The notes beneath the pieces are model-generated. The model had not been told where the DNA came from. It was given only the letters and a program-made list of their open reading frames with translations, and ran no database searches. A program made the position numbers and the translations under genes. A stretch of DNA of 14,269 nt from CAYJEQ01 sp964370185 (GTDB lineage: Bacteria > Bacillota > Clostridia > Oscillospirales > Ruminococcaceae), in the NCBI GenBank assembly GCA_964370185.1, contig CAYJIJ010000063.1, positions 1 through 14,269 of the forward strand, read 5' to 3'. This document shows, one piece after another, positions 7,603 through 14,269 of the stretch. Each line of letters opens with the position of its first letter. The first letter of the stretch is position 1.

Positions 7603-7640
7603 ACTCCAAAACTATTCATTATTCATTCTCCACTCTTCAT

Positions 7641-8366
7641 TTACAAAACTGATTCTATAAGCAGTTTTGTATAGCTGTGCTTTGGAGAAGAAAAAACTTC
7701 CTCTGTTTTCCCCTCTTCAACTATTTCCCCGTCCTTCATCACTACAACTCGTGAACAGACTTCACCAATAAGTTTAATGTCGTGGGAAATAAATATATAG
7801 CTCATCACGCTTTCTTCTTTGAGTGTTAATAGCAGCTCTATCACCTGTTTAGCATTTTTTTCATCAAGTGCCGAGGTAACTTCGTCGCATATTAAAATTT
7901 CAGGTCGCACCGATACTGCTCTTGCCACTGCGGCACGTTGGCACTGGCCACCGCTAAGCTCATTCGGGTATTTTTCCATATGTTCTTCGCTTAAATCACA
8001 TCTCTTTAAAAGTACTGTGATTTCTTTTAGGGCATCTTCTTTTTTTCTTCCCCTCGCTATAAGTGGCTCGGTTAAACTATCCCTCATTCTAAGTTTGGGA
8101 TTAAAAGAATTTTCGCTCGACTGAAATATCATCTGTATATCAGCCCTTTTGCCATCAGCGGATTTGGGATGTGTGATACTGCCGATGTCATGTTTGATGA
8201 GATTGGCAATTATTCTTGCAAGTGTGGTTTTGCCGCTCCCGCTCTCACCCACTATGCCTAAAATCTCCCCTTGGGCAAGGCAAAAACTTACCTCTTTCAG
8301 TGCGGCGAAAGAGGTATTTTTTTTAAAATTTTTACTTACATTTTTAATCTCTAATATATTATCCAC
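7641..8366 (-). CDS. ABC transporter ATPase, nickel/peptide type, second subunit (NikE-like)
   Basis: 241-residue cytoplasmic ATPase that drives import through the two permeases. It has Walker A GESGSGKT (40-47), a Q-loop in MIFQSSENSFNP (79-90), the LSGGQ signature (137-141), Walker B ILICDE (157-162) in the CDEVTSALD form usual for this subfamily, and the switch histidine at 195. The C-terminal segment ends SSPKHSYTKLL, the short conserved tail typical of NikE/OppF-like subunits, without the long oligopeptide extension. The start is GTG at 8366, overlapping the preceding ATPase gene by 8 bases, so translation is coupled. It is the last gene of the operon. Confidence 0.92.
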   Translation of the reverse strand: MDNILEIKNVSKNFKKNTSFAALKEVSFCLAQGEILGIVGESGSGKTTLARIIANLIKHDIGSITHPKSADGKRADIQMIFQSSENSFNPKLRMRDSLTEPLIARGRKKEDALKEITVLLKRCDLSEEHMEKYPNELSGGQCQRAAVARAVSVRPEILICDEVTSALDEKNAKQVIELLLTLKEESVMSYIFISHDIKLIGEVCSRVVVMKDGEIVEEGKTEEVFSSPKHSYTKLLIESVL

Positions 8367-9045
8367 TTACTATCGCCCCATTTTGCATTTGTATAACTGT
8401 GTCCGACATATAGTTTATAACTGCTCTGTCATGGCTAACTATTATTAATGCACTGCCCATTTCCTTGCACAGCTTCACCATTTCATCCACTATAGTTTTT
8501 CTAATGCCTGCGTCCACAGCACTTGTCGGCTCGTCGGCAAGTAGTAGTTTTGGCTTTAGTATCATAGCCATGGCTATTCCCACACGCTGATTCATGCCAC
8601 CCGAGAGTTCAAAAGGATAGCTTTTGAGTATTCGGCTTGTGTCGGACAAATTAAGCTTTTGAAGTATTTCCTCAGCCATAGCGACTGCTTCTTTTTTGCC
8701 TGTGTTTAAGTGATTTACGATAACCTCCGTCATTTGGCTCTCTATCGTCCTTATAGGGCTAAAAGAATTTTCGGCATTTTGAAAAACCATGCCAATTTCC
8801 CTTCCCCTCACGTGGCAAAACTCGCTTTCTCTAAGACTCAGCAAGTTTTTATCCGCATAAATTATTTCGCCACTTGTGGTAAAATCGGCGGAATTTATGC
8901 TTATTATGCTTCGGAGTAGCGTGGTTTTTCCCGAGCCACTATCCCCGACTATCCCAAGTATTTCTCCTGCTTTAATACTTAGATTAATATTATTTAGTAT
9001 TTGTACATCCTTTATGCTAACATTTAAGTTTTTAATACTGAGCAT
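8359..9045 (-). CDS. ABC transporter ATPase, nickel/peptide type, first subunit (NikD-like)
   Basis: 228-residue ATPase partner of the next gene's product; the two are expected to form a heterodimer under the permease pair. Walker A GDSGSGKT (34-41), Q-loop MVFQNAENSFSP (86-97), signature LSGGM (147-151, methionine in place of the usual glutamine), Walker B LLLADEP (167-173), switch histidine 205. The chain stops shortly after the last core strand, so it lacks the roughly 70-residue C-terminal extension of OppD; NikD and CntD are also short. GAGGG precedes the ATG at 9045, only 9 bases after the lipoprotein gene. Confidence 0.92.
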   Translation of the reverse strand: MLSIKNLNVSIKDVQILNNINLSIKAGEILGIVGDSGSGKTTLLRSIISINSADFTTSGEIIYADKNLLSLRESEFCHVRGREIGMVFQNAENSFSPIRTIESQMTEVIVNHLNTGKKEAVAMAEEILQKLNLSDTSRILKSYPFELSGGMNQRVGIAMAMILKPKLLLADEPTSAVDAGIRKTIVDEMVKLCKEMGSALIIVSHDRAVINYMSDTVIQMQNGAIVSG

Positions 9046-9054
9046 TTATTCCCT

Positions 9055-10581
9055 CTATAAAATTTCTAAATCGGCGGTGATTTCATAATAATCCGACGGA
9101 TGCGCCACAAATCCAGCTATATTTTCTTTCATGACAAGTGACATTTTCAAATGGGATACAAATATAAATTCATACTCATTTAGTAAAATTTGTGACATCT
9201 CCTGCGCCAGTTCATATCTCTTGCTCGTATCAAAAGTGCTATTTAGGGCATTATTTAGGTTTTCTATTTCTTCATTATAAAATCCACCTCTGTTTTTAGC
9301 AGAACTTTCAAGTGCATGGGTGGTAAAAAAGTACTGTAAATCGCCAGTCGGTGCTGTTACAAACGCACTTGCATATATATCCCATTCACCCGATGCGATA
9401 AAATCATTGTGGCTTGAGGTTGAGTTTATAACCAAGTCAATTCCTATATCTCGCAAGTTCGAATGAGCGAGCTCAGCAAGTAGGGGAAGCTCCTGCCTAC
9501 TTGGATAGGTAAGCCATCTGAGTGTTAGTTTTTCGCCGTCTCTTTCTCTGTATCCATCGCCGTCACTATCGGTATATCCAGCTTGCTCAAGCAGTGCTTT
9601 TGCACCTTCTATGTCAAATTCAGTGGGGATTATGGATTCATCGGTCATGCTCTGTGGGAAAGGGCCTAAAGCCTTGCTACCGTTGCCGTCTAAGAGCACT
9701 TCTGTGAAACCATTCTTGTCGATGCTCATAGCAATGGCTTGCCTTACATTTATGTCGCTCAGCAGCTCGTTGTCACCGTTTGTCTGTGCAAAGAAAGCCC
9801 TTGAAGTGTCCGCCGAGCTTATTTTGTAGTTGGTATCGTCTGAAAATATCGGGATTGAGGCGTAGGGTAGCCCTTGTGCCGCATCAATTTCACCCGATTG
9901 CAGGGCAAGTGTGAGTGTGTCGCCATCGGTTATTGACTTAACTATAACCCTATCCGTCTTAACCTCTCCGCCCCAATAATTTTCGTTTTTATTAAGTGTA
10001 ATTTCGGTTTCCGATACAGCTTCTGCCACAAATGGCCCCGTACCTGCCACATTATCATCCTCGGTAACACCGTATTCCATGTCAATTATCGCCGCATATG
10101 GGTCGCTCAAATAATTGATAAATGCCGGTACTGGCTCAGTGGTTTTAAATGTAACTTTCTGCCCATCAGCATTGATGCTATCTATTTTAAGATCGTATGG
10201 GGCTCTGTCGTGCACTGCTATGAGGTTTTCTATGCATTCTTTCACCGCTACTGAGTCGAGTGCTCTTCCGCTCGAAAACTGCACATCATCTCTAAGAGTT
10301 ATTTCCCATGTGAGCTCGTCCACTTGTTCATATTCGGTGGCAAGCCACGGTGTTAACTGCATGGTTTCGGAATATTTAAAAAGTGTTTCCCCCACACCAT
10401 ACCTCACCGAAGACCATCCTGAGTAATCGCTGTGTGGATTTAGCCCCACATCGGCATTTGCTACGCTGTACGCAGTAGTTCCATAAATAAATGTTTTCTC
10501 TTCTGTTTCCTGTGTTTGGCAGGAAGCGAAAAGCAAAGCCGAGGACAATACAACAAATATTTTTTTAAAATTCTTTTTCAT
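9055..10581 (-). CDS. solute-binding lipoprotein, nickel/opine-peptide family (NikA/CntA-like)
   Basis: 508-residue extracytoplasmic binding protein of the SBP_bac_5 family that delivers ligand to the NikB/NikC-like permeases. A lysine-rich signal peptide ends in the lipobox FASC with Cys 21 as the lipid-modified residue, so it is anchored outside the membrane. Family signs: GLNPHSDYS (46-54), TWEITLRDDVQFSSG (91-105), GTGPF and NENYWGG in domain I, and the C-terminal region with APTGDLQYFFTTH and the SHLKMSLVMKENIAG segment, which resembles NikA/CntA proteins of Gram-positive bacteria from memory. This favours nickel, cobalt or a metal-ligand complex over plain oligopeptides, but ligand-contacting residues cannot be settled by eye. 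ATG 10581 follows GGAGAG; it is 16 bases after the permease gene. Confidence 0.9.
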   Translation of the reverse strand: MKKNFKKIFVVLSSALLFASCQTQETEEKTFIYGTTAYSVANADVGLNPHSDYSGWSSVRYGVGETLFKYSETMQLTPWLATEYEQVDELTWEITLRDDVQFSSGRALDSVAVKECIENLIAVHDRAPYDLKIDSINADGQKVTFKTTEPVPAFINYLSDPYAAIIDMEYGVTEDDNVAGTGPFVAEAVSETEITLNKNENYWGGEVKTDRVIVKSITDGDTLTLALQSGEIDAAQGLPYASIPIFSDDTNYKISSADTSRAFFAQTNGDNELLSDINVRQAIAMSIDKNGFTEVLLDGNGSKALGPFPQSMTDESIIPTEFDIEGAKALLEQAGYTDSDGDGYRERDGEKLTLRWLTYPSRQELPLLAELAHSNLRDIGIDLVINSTSSHNDFIASGEWDIYASAFVTAPTGDLQYFFTTHALESSAKNRGGFYNEEIENLNNALNSTFDTSKRYELAQEMSQILLNEYEFIFVSHLKMSLVMKENIAGFVAHPSDYYEITADLEIL

Positions 10582-10597
10582 TTTAACTCTCCATTCT

Positions 10598-11392
10598 TTA
10601 TTTTAAATATTCCCTCACTGACTCACCGAGTAGATTAAACACTGTAACTGTTATAAATATTGCAATGGCAGGCGCTAAAATTACCCAAGGGCTTGTTTGA
10701 ATGAGTGATATCCCATCATTCATCATAGCGCCCCATTCTGCCGTAGGTGGTGCCGCTCCAAGCCCTATAAAGGAGAGTGCGGCAATTTCCATCATAACCG
10801 CCGCAATATCCACCACGGCAGTGGTGAGTATCAACGAGCGGACATTTGGAAGTATATGCTTAAGTATAATTTTAAAGGCATTTATATTATTCATCTTAGC
10901 CACATCAATATATGGCATCGATTTTACTCTGAATGTCTCCGCTCTTGCAAGTCTTGCGAATTTTGGCCATGTTATGAGTGATATTGCTATTACCGAATTG
11001 GCTATCCCACCGCCTAATATGCCTGCAACCGCAATTGCAAGCACTATTCCGGGGAAGGATAAAAACACATCGGAAATTCTCATCAGAATATTATCTATTA
11101 CTCCTCCAAAATATCCTGCAATTATCCCTACTAATGTGCCGAAAGTAGTTGTTATAAATATCACTGCCACGGCTGAAAAAATTGTCACTCTGCCCCCTAC
11201 GAGCAGTCTTGAGAATATATCCCGTCCGAGTTTATCCGTTCCGAGTATATGCTCATCCGAAGGTGGAGAAAGCGACATCTGCAAGTTTTGCTCATATGGG
11301 TCGTAGGGCACTATAAAGTCCGATATCAGTATGATAAAAATCAGAGTAAATGTTATAGCCGCATATAATATAAGTTTACTTTTTTTATGCAT
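10598..11392 (-). CDS. ABC transporter permease, NikC-like
   Basis: 264-residue inner-membrane permease of the binding-protein-dependent transporter class. After the first helix it has PYDPYEQNLQMSLSPPSDEHILGTDKLGRDIFSRLLVGGR, the N-terminal periplasmic stretch with GTDxLGRDIFSR that marks the OppC/DppC/NikC family. The EAA loop that docks with the ATPases is at PYIDVAKMNNINAFKIILKHILP, and the GLG-AAPPTAEWGAMM segment near the end is also typical. Five or six helices are expected. GGAGAGGAG lies 11 bases before ATG 11392. Unlike the other genes in the operon it is preceded by a 150-base gap. Confidence 0.93.
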   Translation of the reverse strand: MHKKSKLILYAAITFTLIFIILISDFIVPYDPYEQNLQMSLSPPSDEHILGTDKLGRDIFSRLLVGGRVTIFSAVAVIFITTTFGTLVGIIAGYFGGVIDNILMRISDVFLSFPGIVLAIAVAGILGGGIANSVIAISLITWPKFARLARAETFRVKSMPYIDVAKMNNINAFKIILKHILPNVRSLILTTAVVDIAAVMMEIAALSFIGLGAAPPTAEWGAMMNDGISLIQTSPWVILAPAIAIFITVTVFNLLGESVREYLK

Positions 11393-11434
11393 TTATATAG
11401 ATACTCCTCTCCATAATACTGATTTATAATTCAT
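11393..11434 (-). CDS. possible 13-residue leader peptide before the NikC-like gene
   Basis: A small reading frame, MNYKSVLWRGVSI, starts at ATG 11434 with AAGGGA (11442-11447) seven bases upstream, and its TAA directly abuts the ATG of the permease gene (TAA-ATG). The NikC-like gene's own GGAGAGGAG lies inside it. Such an arrangement could couple translation of the permease to that of the leader. There is no homology to appeal to and chance is a fair alternative. Confidence 0.2.
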   Translation of the reverse strand: MNYKSVLWRGVSI

Positions 11435-11542
11435 TAGTTTTTCCCTTGCTACCAATTTAGCGATAGGTTTTTTTATAATTCTCACCTGCTCATAGGGTTA
11501 AGAAATATATCAATCCTATATAGCTGCCTGCAATAATTAGTT

Positions 11543-12481
11543 TTATCCTATATTTTTCCGAACTCTCGGATCGATTGCGTGGTAGATGATATCCGTTATA
11601 AGGTTTACGAGCAAATAAATTATTGTCATTATAATCACATATGCCTGCACTACGGGATAGTCCTTTATAAGCACGGCATCTATCGCCATTTTGCCCATAC
11701 CGTCCAAAAGGAATATAGATTCAATTATAGCTGTTCCACCTAAAAGTGAACCTATCGAAAGCGAGAGGAGTGTTGTTATAGTTATCATTGCAGATTTAAG
11801 CACGCTTTTTCTGATGATATCCCTGCTTGGTATTCCCCTCGATTTTAGCCCTGCTATATAGTCTTTTTTTAGCTCGTCAAGGACTATTGTCCTAATCTGC
11901 CTTATATATTTACTGCTCATTGCAACGCTGAGTGCGAGTGTGGGCATAATCATCCCTATAAATAGATTTCTTCCACTTATTATCGGAAGCCATTTTAAAT
12001 TCACTGAAAATATGTAGATAAGCAAAAAGGCAATTATAAAACTTGGTAGAGAGCCTGCTAAAAAGCTTGTCCCCCTTATAATTGCATCGGTAAATTTGTT
12101 CTGTTTTAGTGCCGATATCACACCAAGTGGCAGTGATATCATAAAAGTGAGTAAGACTGAGCTTAATGTGAGCAGTGCAGTGTTTGGCAATTTTGATAGC
12201 AATACTTTTAGTGCATCTTCACCCGTGGAAAACGAAGTACCCATATCGCCTTTTAAGAGATTAGTTGCCCAGCTAAAATACTGCTCTAAAAAGGGTTTAT
12301 CGAGCCCTAATTCTTCTCTTTTAGCTTCTGCCGCTTCCCGTGTGAGCACACCGCCCTGATTGTCGTACATAATATCAACAAAGTCGCTTGATGATAATTG
12401 CATTAAAAAAAATGATATAAATGACACCCCAATGAGTATGGGTATCAGCTGTAACAGACGATTAATTATATATTTTTTCAC
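11543..12481 (-). CDS. ABC transporter permease, NikB-like
   Basis: 312-residue inner-membrane permease, partner of the NikC-like protein. It starts with the family's N-terminal helix (KKYIINRLLQLIPILIGVS, residues 2-20), then the GVLTREAAEAKREELGLDKPFLEQYFSW periplasmic region and GDMGTSFSTGE, all characteristic of OppB/DppB/NikB. The EAA loop reads DYIAGLKSRGIPSRDIIRKSVLKSAM, and the C-terminus ends with IDPRVRKN as usual. Six helices are expected. The start is GTG at 12481, with GAGG about ten bases upstream, 18 bases after the second methyltransferase. Confidence 0.93.
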   Translation of the reverse strand: MKKYIINRLLQLIPILIGVSFISFFLMQLSSSDFVDIMYDNQGGVLTREAAEAKREELGLDKPFLEQYFSWATNLLKGDMGTSFSTGEDALKVLLSKLPNTALLTLSSVLLTFMISLPLGVISALKQNKFTDAIIRGTSFLAGSLPSFIIAFLLIYIFSVNLKWLPIISGRNLFIGMIMPTLALSVAMSSKYIRQIRTIVLDELKKDYIAGLKSRGIPSRDIIRKSVLKSAMITITTLLSLSIGSLLGGTAIIESIFLLDGMGKMAIDAVLIKDYPVVQAYVIIMTIIYLLVNLITDIIYHAIDPRVRKNIG

Positions 12482-12499
12482 CCTGAATTTACCTCGAAT

Positions 12500-13252
12500 T
12501 TATTTTTGGGCTAAAACTAAAAACATTGGTGTAGTGGCATAGTTTACTTTCTCATCCTCCGCCCATACTTCCTGCCAGATATCTTCCTCTATAATAAGGC
12601 TGGTAACGCCTATTTCTTTAAGTACTTTTTCATCCCATTCGGGTCTTTTGGTATTGCTTAAAGGAAGTCTTCTGGCTATGTCTTCCATCCATTCAATGTC
12701 GGTGCCCTCATAATAGTCTTCCATCTCATGCTCTGCGGCGTGGTTTCTGTCGTATATATACATTTCACGCTTTTCTTCATCGTCGAGATAGCAGTACCAG
12801 TTTGCATCAAAATTGAGCATTACACCGCCCTTTTTTAGCACCCTCATCCAAGCTTTATAAGCTTTTTCGGGATGCTCTAAATTCCATGTGAGATTTCGTG
12901 TGATGATTACATCGAATGTATCATCCTCAAAGCTTAATTCTTCGGCATTCATTGCCACATATTTTATTTTTTCTTTAAGATTTTTTGCATTGATTTTTGC
13001 CTCTTCAAGCATTTCTTCGGTAAAGTCCACCGCTGTGACATCATAGCCTGCTTCAGCCATTATTATTGAAAAAAACCCAGGGCCTGTGCCTATATCAAGC
13101 ACCTTACATTGGGATTTGTCTTTAGTAGAAATACGCTTTTCTATAGCCTTTAGCCATTTTTCTTTCTGATTAGAAAAAAGCTCATCCTTATTCACCTTTG
13201 AATACCCCTCGGAGCGCTCTGCCCAGTAATTTATGATTTCTTCTTTAAGCAT
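12500..13252 (-). CDS. class I SAM-dependent methyltransferase 2
   Basis: 250-residue cytoplasmic enzyme with the Rossmann-type methyltransferase fold. SAM-binding motif I is VLDIGTGPG (51-59), the acidic residue that binds the SAM ribose is Asp 76 in TAVDF, and the post-core region reads FDVIITRNLTWNLEHPEKAY (113-132), then WMRVLKKGGVMLNFDANWY (135-153). The RNLTWNL and FDANWY phrases mark a methyltransferase subgroup I associate with metal ABC transporter operons in Clostridia. The C-terminal third carries MEDIARRLPLSNTKRPEWD (189-207), shared with methyltransferase 1. Substrate unknown; a small ligand is more likely than a macromolecule, given the neighbours. It lies 12 bases after methyltransferase 1, with GGAG before ATG 13252. 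Confidence 0.88.
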   Translation of the reverse strand: MLKEEIINYWAERSEGYSKVNKDELFSNQKEKWLKAIEKRISTKDKSQCKVLDIGTGPGFFSIIMAEAGYDVTAVDFTEEMLEEAKINAKNLKEKIKYVAMNAEELSFEDDTFDVIITRNLTWNLEHPEKAYKAWMRVLKKGGVMLNFDANWYCYLDDEEKREMYIYDRNHAAEHEMEDYYEGTDIEWMEDIARRLPLSNTKRPEWDEKVLKEIGVTSLIIEEDIWQEVWAEDEKVNYATTPMFLVLAQK

Positions 13253-13264
13253 TTTTACTCCATT

Positions 13265-13999
13265 CTATTTTACAACACAAATAGTAAATTCCTCTATTAT
13301 AGATTTTTTTTCGCCACTCTCATTAATAAAGTCTTTCCATATGGGTTTTGCAACAACTGAGGCGACTTTGTTTTTAAGAAAAAACTCCACATCCCAATAT
13401 GGGCGTTCGAGCTTGCTCAGTGGCAAATTTAGAGCGATTTCCTCCATAACAGCAGGGTTTACCCCTTTCATGTACTCCTCAGTATGTACATCTTGAAATT
13501 CAGAATTTTCTCTGAGCTGCATATATGTTTTATTGTAGTTATGCAGATAATGATTGCCATCAAATATTATCAGTTTTCCATCGGGCTTTAGAATTCTAAG
13601 CCAATTTAGATATGCTAACTCAGGATTTTCCAAATTCCAAACCAAATTGCGGTTTACCACTATATCAAATGTTTCCTCGGAAAAATTCGGATTTTGTGCA
13701 TCGCCTTTTACTATTTTATAATCAATTTTTGCGCAAGTGGCGTTTTGATCTGCCTGTGCAAGCATATTTTCGGAATAATCGCAAAATGTCACTCTATGCC
13801 CGAGCTTTCCGAGTAATATACCTATAAATCCCGGGCCACAACCTATATCCAAACAGTTTAGTGTTTTGTTTTTAGGCAGATATTCACAAAGTTTTCCAGT
13901 CCAAAGTTCTGCCATCTCGGTGGAAAGTTCGCTTCTGCTCTTTTCGGAATACGCCTCGGCTCTTTTATCCCAATATTTTTTTATCTCTTCTAAATGCAT
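13265..13999 (-). CDS. class I SAM-dependent methyltransferase 1
   Basis: 244-residue paralogue of methyltransferase 2 and first gene of the operon. Motif I is CLDIGCGPG (49-57), the ribose-binding acid is Asp 74 (TFCDYS), and FDIVVNRNLVWNLENPELAY (111-130), WLRILKPDGKLIIFDGNHY (133-151) and MEEIALNLPLSKLERPYWD (185-203) align with the same segments of methyltransferase 2 throughout. The two therefore arose by duplication and have diverged well apart, especially in the region 152-184 that may shape the substrate pocket. I chose ATG 13999: AGGTGGG stands just upstream, and the N-terminus then aligns with methyltransferase 2 from residue 1; the in-frame GTG at 14008 overlaps that ribosome binding site. 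Substrate unknown. Confidence 0.88.
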   Translation of the reverse strand: MHLEEIKKYWDKRAEAYSEKSRSELSTEMAELWTGKLCEYLPKNKTLNCLDIGCGPGFIGILLGKLGHRVTFCDYSENMLAQADQNATCAKIDYKIVKGDAQNPNFSEETFDIVVNRNLVWNLENPELAYLNWLRILKPDGKLIIFDGNHYLHNYNKTYMQLRENSEFQDVHTEEYMKGVNPAVMEEIALNLPLSKLERPYWDVEFFLKNKVASVVAKPIWKDFINESGEKKSIIEEFTICVVK

Positions 14000-14056
14000 G
14001 TCTCCCACCTATCTAAGTAGTGTAAAATTTAAATATTTTATGACTACCACCAAAAA

Positions 14057-14086
14057 AGTCTATCATAATGAGCCTTCGATTGTCAA
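14057..14086 (-). promoter_or_regulatory. promoter of the methyltransferase-transporter operon
   Basis: On the - strand a consensus TTGACA (14081-14086) stands 18 bases from TAGACT (14057-14062), and TGA directly before it (14063-14065) makes an extended -10. Transcription would begin near 14050, giving a leader of about 50 bases, too short for a SAM or metal riboswitch. Confidence 0.65.
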
Positions 14087-14093
14087 GTAAAGT

Positions 14094-14150
14094 ACTATAC
14101 ACAAAGCCCTTAAAACTATACAAAAAAAGTAGATGTTTTTGTGTAGTTTT
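14094..14150. promoter_or_regulatory. three ACTAYACAMAAA motifs, one pair forming a hairpin
   Basis: ACTATACACAAA (14094-14105) and ACTATACAAAAA (14115-14126) are direct repeats; ACTACACAAAAA lies inverted at 14136-14147. The second and third belong to a 15-bp stem (14112-14126 with 14136-14150, one G-T pair, 9-base loop). The nearest copy is 7 bases upstream of the -35 of the operon promoter. The hairpin with its following Ts on the + strand could instead be a terminator of something entering from the left, but no + strand gene precedes it here. The rest of the sequence to 14269 is AT-rich with nothing recognised. Confidence 0.45.
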
Positions 14151-14269
14151 TTTAATCTATGTAATATTAACAATTTTGAATTTTTGGCAATATCTGTTAT
14201 CAGAATTTGTTTTATTAGCACAATATATAGTGTCGTATTTTATTCACTCATACATAATATGCTGTTTTT

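Larger units (their letters stand above)
7268..7640. other. 373-base gene-free region with hairpin repeats
   Basis: No credible gene is seen on either strand. The part next to marR carries its promoter and palindrome. The middle and far part carry three GGCGAAGCC motifs, a dyad of T and A runs at 7416-7433, and close to the last transporter gene an AT-rich phrase (AACTATTCATTATTCATTC and onward, 7609-7640) of simple repeated ATTCATT units. The composition suggests a degenerate intergenic repeat insertion rather than a lost gene. Confidence 0.6.
7641..13999 (-). other. seven-gene methyltransferase-metal/ligand transporter operon
   Basis: The seven genes run in one direction with gaps of 12, 18, 150, 16 and 9 bases and one 8-base overlap. 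Order is methyltransferase, methyltransferase, NikB-like, NikC-like, NikA-like lipoprotein, NikD-like, NikE-like. A single strong promoter precedes the first gene and only a weak internal candidate exists in the 150-base gap. The transporter has all five canonical parts, so it can work without other loci. The binding protein lies between permeases and ATPases instead of first as in the E. coli nik operon. Coupled expression suggests the methyltransferases act on the imported compound or on its metal-free form. Confidence 0.8.

Noticed and set aside
10701..11306. 201-codon open frame on the + strand opposite the NikC-like permease
   Set aside because: It is the antisense shadow of a strongly conserved permease gene, has no ribosome binding site, and its Ile/Pro/Ser-rich product resembles no family.
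11393..11542. Frameshifted or truncated extra permease fragment in the permease gap
   Set aside because: None of the frames shows permease-like hydrophobic sequence, and both flanking permeases have normal length and complete ends.
7641..13999. A staphylopine/pseudopaline-type biosynthesis-import locus
   Set aside because: No nicotianamine-synthase-like enzyme, opine dehydrogenase or histidine racemase is present; the two leading enzymes are ordinary class I methyltransferases with a DIGxGPG motif.
14000..14269. NikR-type operator (GTATGA...TCATAC) or SAM riboswitch for the operon
   Set aside because: A lone TCATAC occurs near 14247 without a partner arm at the needed spacing and far from the promoter; the leader is only about 50 bases, too short for a SAM riboswitch.

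Overview
The window looks like a chromosomal segment of a low-GC Gram-positive bacterium, most likely an anaerobic member of the Clostridia. This rests on the AT-rich intergenic DNA, strong AAGGAG-type ribosome binding sites, sigma-A-like promoters, an archaeal/eukaryotic-type ProRS, a single-chain GlyRS, and an extracytoplasmic solute-binding lipoprotein. No genus can be assigned from the sequence alone.

Left part (1-5400) is mostly housekeeping. It holds the 3' end of a DNA polymerase IV gene (+ strand, cut by the window edge), a small His/Cys-rich protein of unknown function with an evident metal-binding head (- strand), a 64-residue DUF378 membrane protein (- strand), and a divergent aminoacyl-tRNA synthetase pair, proS (-) and glyS (+). 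The two synthetase genes fire from back-to-back consensus promoters in a 187-base gap. Their leaders are too short for T-box riboswitches.

Middle part (5361-7640): a bidirectional hairpin terminator separates glyS from a two-gene - strand operon, a MarR-family regulator followed by a MATE multidrug exporter. A perfect 14-base inverted repeat covers the -35 of its promoter, the expected arrangement for autorepression by MarR. Upstream lies a 373-base stretch without genes that carries three copies of a GGCGAAGCC hairpin motif, including one perfect 8-bp stem.

Right part (7641-14009) is a single - strand operon of seven genes: methyltransferase 1, methyltransferase 2, permease (NikB-like), permease (NikC-like), solute-binding lipoprotein (NikA/CntA-like), ATPase (NikD-like), ATPase (NikE-like). 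The transporter is complete and of the nickel/opine/oligopeptide class. Two tandem paralogous SAM-dependent methyltransferases of unknown substrate lead the operon. No nicotianamine-synthase-like enzyme or opine dehydrogenase is present, so this is not a copy of the staphylopine system. The working inference is that the methyltransferases make, modify or break down the metal ligand that the transporter imports. A promoter with an extended -10 precedes the first gene, and upstream of its -35 sit three copies of an ACTAYACAMAAA-like motif, two of them forming a hairpin. This operon is the most promising candidate for an undescribed system in the window.
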